From positions 129,924 to 165,626 of the forward strand of contig JAUSIK010000013.1 in the NCBI GenBank assembly GCA_030648155.1: a DNA stretch of 35,703 nucleotides, written 5' to 3'. Source of the DNA: Nanobdellota archaeon. Its GTDB lineage: Archaea > Nanobdellota > Nanobdellia > Pacearchaeales > GW2011-AR1. The translations under genes and the position numbers were made by a program. Every line of letters begins with the position of its first letter. Position 1 is the first letter of the stretch. Of this stretch, positions 21,823 to 29,900 are shown piece after piece. Under the pieces are notes generated by a model that was not told where the DNA came from, did no database searches, and was given only the letters and a program-made list of their open reading frames with translations.

Positions 21823-22962
21823 ATGAAAAAAAGTTCATTTCTTCTTATGCTTTTAAGTTTATTTTCAATTTTAATCATAATTTTATTACTGAATAATTCT
21901 TCTGCTCAAGGAGTAAGGGCGAGATATTCTGGTTCTGTGGTGGAAATAATTGGCACAGATGCGAATGATGTTGTAAGAATTTACAAGCATTCATTATATG
22001 GAAGAGTATTAATTGAACACTATTCAAATGCTGAACTAGTGGAGTTATATTATAACTGCCCTACCTCAAAACTTAAAGTTTCTTTAGGTGATGGGAATGA
22101 TATTCTTTATATGGAGGCGTGTGATGTGGATGTTGAGGGATATTTTGGAAGTGGTGATGATCAAGTTGTTACATTAAGCGGGGAGGATATTATTCATGGT
22201 GAAGGTGGAAATGATGATATAACTACGGGAGATAGGAATGATAGGGTTTATGGGGGAGAGGGGGATGATAAAATAGATGGATTATTTGGAAACGATTACT
22301 TATATGGTGAAGAAGGGAACGATAAAATTTGGGGCGAAGAAGGTGATGATTATTTATATGGGGGAAATGGGGAAGATGAACTAGATGGAGGTTATGATAT
22401 AGATTATATATGGGGTGGAGAAGGCGGGGATGATATTGATGGTGGAAGTGAAAAGGATTATTTATATGGTGATGCTAATGATGAAAATAAAAAAGATGAT
22501 CTTGATGGGGGAAATGGGGCTGATGAGATGTATGGCGGTGAGGGGGAGGATATAATGTATGGGAAGGGTGATGATGATAATATGTATGGTGGTGGAGGAG
22601 AAGATACTATGTTTGGACAGAGTGGAAATGATTTATTATGCGGAGAAAATGATAAAGATACAATGAGTGGAGAAGCAGGCGATGATAAATTGGGAGGGGG
22701 AGATGGTGCCGATGAAATGGATGCTGGAGGACAAGAAGGAGATAAGGCAACTGGTGAACAACCTGTTGGAAGCGGAATTGCCCAAGATGAAGTTGGCGGC
22801 TGCAAGAAGCCAGAAAATTGCAAGGTGGACTTTTATGAAGATGGAAGTGGAATTTGTTATAAAGCTAATCCAAGCCCTTCAATAAGCCCTACACCTAATT
22901 CTACTCCAAAAAGCAGCGGAAGTGCTTCACCTTCTCCAAGCGCAAGTTTAAAGGCTTTTTAG
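21823..22962 (+). CDS. Secreted RTX-like calcium-binding beta-roll protein
   Basis: 379 residues from the ATG at 21823 (MKKSSFLLMLLSLFSILI); the frame is open from an ATG 12 bases earlier, but this start gives a clean signal peptide. After about 90 residues, some fifteen nonapeptide-like repeats GGxGxDxLxGG run to about residue 310 (such as YGGEGDDKIDGLFGNDYLYG), the pattern of the RTX/haemolysin beta-roll that folds on calcium. A cysteine-bearing segment follows (GGCKKPENCKVDFYEDGSG), then a Ser/Pro tail (SPSISPTPNSTPKSSGSAS). No membrane anchor or protease domain is present. RTX proteins are typical of bacteria and rare in small-genome archaea. Convergent with a small minus-strand gene. Confidence 0.88.
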   Translation: MKKSSFLLMLLSLFSILIIILLLNNSSAQGVRARYSGSVVEIIGTDANDVVRIYKHSLYGRVLIEHYSNAELVELYYNCPTSKLKVSLGDGNDILYMEACDVDVEGYFGSGDDQVVTLSGEDIIHGEGGNDDITTGDRNDRVYGGEGDDKIDGLFGNDYLYGEEGNDKIWGEEGDDYLYGGNGEDELDGGYDIDYIWGGEGGDDIDGGSEKDYLYGDANDENKKDDLDGGNGADEMYGGEGEDIMYGKGDDDNMYGGGGEDTMFGQSGNDLLCGENDKDTMSGEAGDDKLGGGDGADEMDAGGQEGDKATGEQPVGSGIAQDEVGGCKKPENCKVDFYEDGSGICYKANPSPSISPTPNSTPKSSGSASPSPSASLKAF

Positions 22963-23129
22963 ATTTTGAGGCGTGAGTTCAAGACATTTTTAATAAATTT
23001 TAGGATAGCCTTGAGATATCCAATAACAACATTTAAGATTTCTCCAAATAAAAAAAGAAGAAAAAGGAATATCATTATGCCTACTAGAATAAGAGAATAT
23101 TTTAATATCTTTTTCAGTTTTTTATTCAT
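22959..23129 (-). CDS. Small membrane protein (56 residues)
   Basis: ATG at 23129 to TAA at 22959, reading MNKKLKKILKYSLILVGIMI and on through FLFLLFLFGEILNVVIGYLK to a basic end. A lysine-rich N-terminus, one long hydrophobic stretch (about residues 11-30) and an amphipathic C-terminal helix make a credible small membrane protein. It lies 19 bases downstream of tRNA-Cys on the same strand and its stop overlaps the stop of the RTX-like gene. The opposing plus-strand frame here is antisense to tRNA-Cys and is not accepted. No family recognised. Confidence 0.55.
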   Translation of the reverse strand: MNKKLKKILKYSLILVGIMIFLFLLFLFGEILNVVIGYLKAILKFIKNVLNSRLKI

Positions 23130-23148
23130 ATTATCTCTTTATTTGTTA

Positions 23149-23221
23149 AGCGCGGGGTGGGATTCGAACCCACGAAAACTCGCTCTGCAGGCGAATGCAG
23201 TAACCGCTGTGCCACCCGCGC
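23149..23221 (-). tRNA. tRNA-Cys(GCA)
   Basis: Acceptor GCGCGGG/CCCGCGC, discriminator U as expected for Cys, anticodon loop CTGCAGA with anticodon GCA, and T-arm CGTGGGTTCGAATCCCAC with perfect pairing. No intron and no encoded CCA. A TATA-like CTTTAAATAAATAA lies at 23240-23253. Unlike tRNA-Ala and tRNA-Arg it has no duplicated 3' end downstream. Confidence 0.94.
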
Positions 23222-23239
23222 ATGGATAAAGGGAATTAT

Positions 23240-23253
23240 TTATTTATTTAAAG
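23240..23253 (-). promoter_or_regulatory. TATA box for tRNA-Cys
   Basis: Minus-strand CTTTAAATAAATAA, about 25 bases before the first base of tRNA-Cys at 23221. Confidence 0.5.
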
Positions 23254-23306
23254 GTATGTATGTTTTATTTGAAAGGTATTAAAAATTTAATTATTTCTTA
23301 CTTATA

Positions 23307-23444
23307 GATAATATATACGGCCCCGACAGCTCACGAGATTGCAATCTCGGATCCTTAAACTTCTATATAAGAAGTTAAAGTGATTTGAACCTGAACACTG
23401 GATTCAAATTCTTTCAGAATTTATATTATCTTTGATAATATATA

Positions 23445-23456
<12 letters not shown>
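23307..23456 (-). repeat. tRNA-Arg-associated structured element between 23-base direct repeats
   Basis: A 23-base repeat occurs at 23307-23329 and 23434-23456: CTGT, CGGGGCC, G (tRNA-Arg positions 62-73) plus GTATATATTATC-type flank. Between them on the minus strand: a short AT hairpin; HP1 (23409-23383) pairing ATTTGAA-CC with GGTTCAAAT; TCA; HP2 (23380-23354) with ten pairs and one U-U mismatch; GATC; HP3 (23349-23334), CGAGAT-TGCA-ATCTCG; TGAG. CAGGTTCAA of HP1 copies the tRNA-Arg T-arm, so HP2 through TGAG again interrupts a second T-arm/3'-end copy between tRNA positions 61 and 62, exactly as downstream of tRNA-Ala. Confidence 0.8.
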
Positions 23457-23520
<64 letters not shown>

Positions 23521-23542
23521 ATGTATTAAAATGATAAAGATC

Positions 23543-23553
23543 GTTTTTAAAGA
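23543..23553 (-). promoter_or_regulatory. TATA box for tRNA-Arg
   Basis: Minus-strand CTTTAAAAACG, centred about 28 bases before the first base of tRNA-Arg at 23520. Confidence 0.5.
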
Positions 23554-23566
23554 TTTGGTATTGACA

Positions 23567-26500
23567 TTAAGAATGGCGCTTTAGGTCTATCTTAATTAAC
23601 CTTCTTCCATGTTTATATTCTATTCTATTTTTATATGGATTTATTACTTTTTGCCTATAATATTTATAGATGAATCTTATTGCAAAAAATCCTCCAATAA
23701 GCGCAATAAGAACAAATCCAAATTTTGAAAGAGTTTTTCTATTTTCTGCAGATATTGCAAAACCAGTCAATTTACCTAAATCTAATTTCTCTGTTAGTTG
23801 GTTGGATGCCGTGTCGTCCGATAAGACTATTTCTAAATCAAATTCTCCAGTAAGGCCTTTAGGAATATCCACTATTAAATCATTTTCCTGCCTTTCTCCT
23901 GCTTTCAAGAGAATTTTTTCTGAACCTTCTAGTACTAGAATTTTTCTTGGGTCTATAATTTTATAAGTTAGTTTAATATCGTGATCTTTTTGAGAAAATT
24001 CCTCTAAAACATAAGAGACTTTTAATTTGTCAGTTTCTCTCTCGTAGTTAATTAATCTGGCTTCAAAACTATTTCTATAAACTAATAATTCAGTAACTAA
24101 TGAGGTTTCTCCTTCATCGCATTTTACTACGATTTCTCCATTAAACCTTCCTATTTCAGCTGTAAGCGGGGCATTAATATTTAGCAAGAATTTAGCTTTT
24201 TCACCTGGGCTAATGCCTTTTAGATCACTATTTGAGATAAATTGATCCAGTGGAGATAAAATTAGTAGTTTACAATTATTAGCAAACTTTTTGTCATCAT
24301 TAGAGACTTCTATTTCTGAAGTAATGTTTGTTCCCCTTTTTATTATAAAATTGTTTAATTGAGCAACCGATAGTACTAGACTTGAATTTTGCTTTTTTGA
24401 TGGGATTGAGAAACCGCTACTTGATCCTGAGCCAGAGCTTCCTCCTCCGCCACTGCTCCCTGGATTTGAACCAGGAGAAGGAGAGGATGTATCAGTTGTA
24501 AAACTTGTGGAAGTGGATATTAAATTATTAGCTGTATCGTTAGCATAAATGTTAAGGGCAAATGAAGCATCTAGAGTAACATTAAATGAATTTGCTTGAT
24601 TGCAAATTAATGAAGTATTAGATATTTCAAGATTAGAGCCTCTATATAGATTGTACCAACATGAATTTAAATTATTATCTGATGCTGAAAAAGTTAATGG
24701 GATGTTGTCTCTTGAACTTTTAGTTCCTGATGGTTCTGAAATTGATAGTGTTGGGAATAAGGTATCGATTGAAAATGTTTTATTTCCTGTTATTGCAGAA
24801 TTTCCTATAGTATCATTGCATCTTATTGCCCATTGGTATTCACTATCTGGAAGATTTAAATTAAATAAACTTTGTTTGCCTGAAACTAGAGTATTATTTG
24901 TTTGATTCAGGCTATATTGACCTGTGAAATTTCCCCATAACTCACAAGAATTTAGATCTACATCGGCAGGAGTATAATTGAAATTTATATTTGATGAGTT
25001 AAGGAAAGTGTTTAATGGGGATGATTGTATTATTGCTGGCGCCCCTATAGAAATAGTAAAACTTGTATTTTTTATTATTTTATTATTTAGGGTATCATTT
25101 GCGAATAAGTATAATGTATGCTGTCCGGCTGAAGTGTTGAAGAAATTATTTGCGCAATTTTGAAGAGAAACATTGTTTGAATTATCTAAATTGTACCAGC
25201 ATGAATTTAGATTAGAGTCAGAAACAGAATAGTTTAAGGCAAGACTTATATTGGTACCAAAAGTAGAACCGTCTACTGGAGTTGAAAGTGTAAGCGAAGG
25301 AGCAATTGAATCAATAAATAAGGTTGTTGATGTTGTATTTTGATTTCCTAAAGAATCGTTGGCATACGAAATAATAGTATTGGAGCCTTGAGATAATATT
25401 CGATAAACTGGGGAGGTGTAGCTTTCATTAGCTGTTCCATTATAAAACCAGATATTATCTCCATTGCTAGAAATGTTAATCAAAATTGTATCATTTGTGT
25501 AAGTAGTATTCTGAGGTGAAACTATTGATATTGAAGGAGGGGTTGTATCGATTGTTAATGTTCTTGTTTCTGTTGTATTTTGATTATTCAAAGAGTCTTT
25601 TATTGTTACGTTGTAGAAATATACGTCATCTTTTAGATTAGTGAAATTAATTGTTCTTTGTGATGTTATAAAGGTTGTTAAATTAACTAGAGATGTTAAG
25701 TTGTGCAATGAAAAAGTAATATTTGCTTCATTGACTTCAATGACTGAAACATTAATAAGTATAGAGGAAAAAGAAATTGAAGTATTGTTTAATTCTGTTG
25801 GAGAAGCAAAAGAAATAAGGGGAAATATTGAATCTACAAAGAATGTTACTGATGAAGAATTTATATTTCCTGCAGAATCGTTGGCGTAGATTTTTATTGT
25901 TGTTGAGTTTTGCGATGCTGTGTATGAAATGTTTTGGCAGTTTGTTAGAGTGGTATTTGTCTGCCCATTATTTTCAGTGTACCAGCATGAATCTAGATTA
26001 TTATCTGAAACTGAATAGTTTAACTGCAAATTATTAGTATTATAGGTTGTGTTTTGAGGGGCTAATAAACTTAATAATGGATTTAGAGTATCATAAGTGA
26101 ATAAAGATGAGGAGGTATAGTTTTTATTTCCGTTTGTATCATTGGCATAAACACTAAATGTATAGCTTCCGTCAGCAATACTAGAATTAGTATGATTGAA
26201 CAAATTTCCAAAAAAGCTAACATGGTCTGAAGTGAAAATCATAGTTTTATTGTTAATTCCTCCATTTAAGCTGTACATTACACTTCCATTTTCATTTAAT
26301 GAAACATTAAAATTTAGAATTGAATTGTAAAATGCATTATTAATCGGAAAATTTATTGTTATAATTGGAGGGGTTGAGTCGATTATTGTTCCACTAATGC
26401 TAACATTATCAACTTTGCAATCTTTAGTAGTTGTCGATTCTGTACATTCAAATTTTATCGCAAAGTTTAGATTATTACTAGCTCCAGAAGGCAATAAAAA

Positions 26501-26899
26501 AGATTTAAGCACATAATTTGAATCTGCAATAGTTCCAGTCACATCTTCAACAGCAGTCCAGACACTTCCATCAAACCATTTTGCCCTAAATGTATGGGAA
26601 GCGGTCCCTAGATTTAGTTTTCTATAATAGGAAAAATTAATATTGTTAAAAGTAGACGTGCTTATTATTTTTTCCATTGTGGAGGCAGGGTCATCAGCAT
26701 CTATAGGTCTGCCAAAAGCATGCCATGAGCCTTGGAAAGGATCAGTTGAAGATGCTGTCCAATTATTTGCTCCTGCAGCGTTTGTTAATGTCCATCCAGC
26801 AAGTCCACCAGATTCAAAAGTATCTGAGAAGATTGTGGCTGCAGATACTAGCTGTATTGCCAGAATTATTGGTATTAGTAATAATATTTTTTTCACCAT
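23567..26899 (-). CDS. Giant Ig-like cell-surface protein (1110 residues)
   Basis: A signal peptide (residues 1-20, LLLIPIILAIQLVSA) leads to a jelly-roll-like module (about 20-175) with paired cysteines in FECTE and DCKVDN. From about 175 to 820 run repeated Ig-like domains with PP(S/I)I...P, SLNS-type CWY and (I/L)YANDS(A/L)GN motifs. A Gly/Ser linker (GSSGGGGSSGSGSSS) precedes a second beta domain (about 850-1035), then LTGFAIS, one membrane helix (about 1065-1085) and a basic tail. N-x-S/T sequons are very frequent, so it is probably N-glycosylated. It lies 43 bases downstream of the 1618-residue gene and has a TATA-like box of its own. Adhesion or cell-wall function is likely. Confidence 0.85.
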   Translation of the reverse strand: MVKKILLLIPIILAIQLVSAATIFSDTFESGGLAGWTLTNAAGANNWTASSTDPFQGSWHAFGRPIDADDPASTMEKIISTSTFNNINFSYYRKLNLGTASHTFRAKWFDGSVWTAVEDVTGTIADSNYVLKSFLLPSGASNNLNFAIKFECTESTTTKDCKVDNVSISGTIIDSTPPIITINFPINNAFYNSILNFNVSLNENGSVMYSLNGGINNKTMIFTSDHVSFFGNLFNHTNSSIADGSYTFSVYANDTNGNKNYTSSSLFTYDTLNPLLSLLAPQNTTYNTNNLQLNYSVSDNNLDSCWYTENNGQTNTTLTNCQNISYTASQNSTTIKIYANDSAGNINSSSVTFFVDSIFPLISFASPTELNNTSISFSSILINVSVIEVNEANITFSLHNLTSLVNLTTFITSQRTINFTNLKDDVYFYNVTIKDSLNNQNTTETRTLTIDTTPPSISIVSPQNTTYTNDTILINISSNGDNIWFYNGTANESYTSPVYRILSQGSNTIISYANDSLGNQNTTSTTLFIDSIAPSLTLSTPVDGSTFGTNISLALNYSVSDSNLNSCWYNLDNSNNVSLQNCANNFFNTSAGQHTLYLFANDTLNNKIIKNTSFTISIGAPAIIQSSPLNTFLNSSNINFNYTPADVDLNSCELWGNFTGQYSLNQTNNTLVSGKQSLFNLNLPDSEYQWAIRCNDTIGNSAITGNKTFSIDTLFPTLSISEPSGTKSSRDNIPLTFSASDNNLNSCWYNLYRGSNLEISNTSLICNQANSFNVTLDASFALNIYANDTANNLISTSTSFTTDTSSPSPGSNPGSSGGGGSSGSGSSSGFSIPSKKQNSSLVLSVAQLNNFIIKRGTNITSEIEVSNDDKKFANNCKLLILSPLDQFISNSDLKGISPGEKAKFLLNINAPLTAEIGRFNGEIVVKCDEGETSLVTELLVYRNSFEARLINYERETDKLKVSYVLEEFSQKDHDIKLTYKIIDPRKILVLEGSEKILLKAGERQENDLIVDIPKGLTGEFDLEIVLSDDTASNQLTEKLDLGKLTGFAISAENRKTLSKFGFVLIALIGGFFAIRFIYKYYRQKVINPYKNRIEYKHGRRLIKIDLKRHS
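25393..26070 (-). repeat. Near-identical block shared with the 1618-residue surface gene (copy 1)
   Basis: Collinear with 28919-29596 at a constant offset of 3526 bases. Within 25875-26066 I see only two differences from the other copy; the remainder differs at scattered positions. It encodes about 225 residues of Ig-like repeats. Such DNA-level identity between diverged genes points to recent duplication or gene conversion. Confidence 0.85.
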
Positions 26900-26927
26900 T
26901 TTTTGCCTTTCTATTAATGTTTAATTT

Positions 26928-26937
26928 AACTTATAAA
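26928..26937 (-). promoter_or_regulatory. TATA-like box for the 1110-residue surface gene
   Basis: Minus-strand GTTTATAAGT about 33 bases before the ATG at 26899, overlapping the end of the preceding gene's spacer, so this gene need not depend on the upstream promoter. Confidence 0.4.
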
Positions 26938-26942
26938 CATTT

Positions 26943-29900
26943 TTACTTAATTTCCTCCAGTATTTTTTCGTTTATTATAGCGATTTGTCTTATGTTTTGC
27001 ACGTGTTTATACTTTATTGATATGCCTCTTGTCTTTATTTTATTGTTTTTCCTTAATTTTTTTGATAGTTTTATTTTTATTGAGTCTATTTTGTTATTTG
27101 CAAGGATTATGTCTTTTAATGTGCCGATTTCCATTCCGCTTGATGTGAATACTTTTAGACCTATTAAGGATTTTAGACTCTTTTTATCTTTTGGTTTTTT
27201 CTTTATTCTTTTTATTATATATAATGTAATTAGTATTATAATAATTATTAGGACAGTTGGAATTATTATTTTGTTAACTATATCGGCATTAATTATATTA
27301 TTAGTTATGAATCCAGTTATTGTTGTGAAAAAGCCGGATTTTTTTGGTTCATCTGGAGTTGATTTTTCATCTTCATCGCAAATATTATTACTGTTTTGAT
27401 CTAGGCAACATTCTAAGCCATGCCTTATATATGGTGGATTGCATATTATTTCTTGATTATCATTAGTTTCTGGGACTGGCTGGTTTTCTTGATCCTTTTG
27501 TTTAGGGGAGACTTGAGATGAACTACTTGACGAACCTGAACTTGATGAAGAAGAACCTTGAGATGGATTCTCTGGTGTTTCTTCACTAGAAATTACTAGA
27601 AAAGTATCAAATGAGGAAGCTGTTCCACCAGCCCAAGATGTTGAGGCCTTTAGCTTGTAAGAGCCTTGAATTAGGGGAGAGGAAAGTGTTATAGTATTAT
27701 TTACAGAACTATTGGCGCCAATGTAGATGGTTATTTGACCCGCACTATAATTAATTGTTTCTTGATCATCGGTTATCCAGTAAGATGTAGTAAAATCTTG
27801 GCCTATGTCTATGTTTGCATTTTTAACTTCAATTACAAAATTAGAATTGGAAGATGGCGGGATAGATTCAGGTGCATAAACAATTACATCTGCTGGGCCC
27901 CCATATCCCGGGATATTTATTTTAGGCCTGTTGGAGTAGAAACTTACTAAATCAATGGTTGCACTTCCTAGTGCGAATTCATGCTGGGTATTGGATGCTG
28001 CCTTGTCAATTATTTTTACAGTATAGTAAGATTTAGAACTAGATTTTGTTAGATTTAGCAATACTGCTGAGCTTGAAAAATCAGTATCGATATAATTAAT
28101 ATCGATTAAATCTTCATCTCCTGAATTATAAATAACTGACGTGATGTTATATGTAACATTTAATGAGTTTTCTGAAATATATATAATATTTTTGATTATA
28201 ATTATTTGTTTTCCGACTTGCGTTGAAGGTATTGTTAAATTAATTTGTGTTGTATTTTGAGAAATTAAGGTGTTGGAATAAGAATCTACTCCAGATGCTA
28301 TTGCCTTAGATGTCAAATAATAAGATAAAGAAGATTTTCTTGTGAAATTTTTAATATAGCTTATTTCATATTTTGAAGAGGGAGATAATTTTCCAATTAT
28401 ATAAGGTGATAATTCTGAATCTGAATCTGAAATGTTGGTGTTTAAAGAATCTGCTCCTCCATTATTTGCAAGCTGCAGAGTGATATTATAATTAATTGTG
28501 TCATTAGTAGTATTGTGGATGGTCGCTATTTTAGTAAATATTAATGAAGCTGTAGAGCCTATTTGAAAATTATCAATACAGGAATTATTCAAGTTTAGAT
28601 AATTGCTTGTTGCATTTAGAGTATAATTCCCTAAGGACAAATCATTAAACGATGCCTCAAAACTTCCATCGTTTGATGTTTCAACTAATTTTGATTGATT
28701 TAGCAGGTTATTTTTGTAAATAGAGAGATTTATTTGCTGATTGGAAATAGGAGAAGTTTTATTTGTTAGATTGCCTTGAACTAATATCAGTGCTCCTTGT
28801 TGATATGGGCCTCCAACTTCACAATAAATGTTTATCATAGCAGTATAGAAGATTACTGATGAAGAATTTACATTCCCTAATGAGTCATTTGCATAAGCTA
28901 TTAATAAATTTGACCCATCTAATATTCTATAAACGGGAAAGGTGTAGCTTTCATTTGCTGTTCCATTATAAAACCAGATATTATTTCCGTTGCTGGAAAT
29001 GTTAATCAAAATTGTATCATTTGTGTAAGTAGTATTCTGAGGTGAAACTATTGATATTGAAGGAGGGGTTGTATCAATGGTTAATGTTCTTGTTTCTGTT
29101 GTATTTTGATTGTTCAACGAGTCTTTTATTGTTACATTGTAGAAATAAACTCCATCTCCAAGGTTTGAGAAATTAATTGTTCTTTGTGATGTTATAAAGG
29201 TTGTTAAATTAACTAGAGATGTTGAGTTGTGCAATGAAAAAGTAATATTTGCTTCGTTGGTTTCAATTACGGAAACATTAATAAATATTGAATTTTGCGA
29301 AAAGATGGAGTTGTTTGCTTGTGTTGGGGAAGTGAAGGAAATCAAGGGCAAAATTGAATCTACAAAGAATGCAACTGATGAAGAATTTATATTTCCAGCT
29401 GAATCGTTGGCGTAGATTTTTATTGTTGTTGAGTTTTGCGATGCTGTGTATGAAATGTTTTGGCAGTTTGTTAGAGTGGTATTTATCTGCCCATTATTTT
29501 CAGTGTACCAGCATGAATCTAGATTATTATCTGAAACTGAATAGTTTAACTGCAAATTATTAGTATTATAGGTTGTGTTTTGAGGGGTTAATAATGAAAT
29601 TGAGGGAATTTGGAAATCTGTTACTGTGACGAACCATGATTCACTGCTTGAAGAGTAATTTTCATTACCTGAATAAGATGAATTTATTATAAAGGTTCCA
29701 ATGGAATTAAACAATTGAGTATAAGTGATATTCTGATTAATACTTGAGTTTAACTGAATGGAATTTTGTGAAAGATTTATTGATGAGAAGGTACCATTGA
29801 TAAGGGATGAGTTCAAAAATATAGAAGTGCCTAATTGGATTGTAATGTTAGATCTTGAGTTGTTAATATAAGTATAAATTTTTCCTTCACCTTTACTAAT

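Noticed and set aside
22200..22720. Regular short repeats as a possible CRISPR array
   Set aside because: The periodicity is in frame and encodes the glycine/aspartate nonapeptides of a beta-roll; there are no identical repeats with unique spacers.
22458..22823. A minus-strand Pro/Ser-rich frame opposite the RTX-like gene
   Set aside because: It is the complement of the GGxGxD repeats, which read as SPP-type runs on the other strand.
22966..23229. A plus-strand frame of 87 codons across tRNA-Cys
   Set aside because: Its last part is the antisense reading of tRNA-Cys, a familiar artefact; the minus-strand frame at 22959-23129 is a better candidate in the remaining part.
26725..27399. A 224-codon plus-strand frame opposite the surface genes
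   Set aside because: It lies antisense to the PRC-barrel end and the start of the next surface gene; it is open because the AT-rich opposite strand encodes hydrophobic residues.
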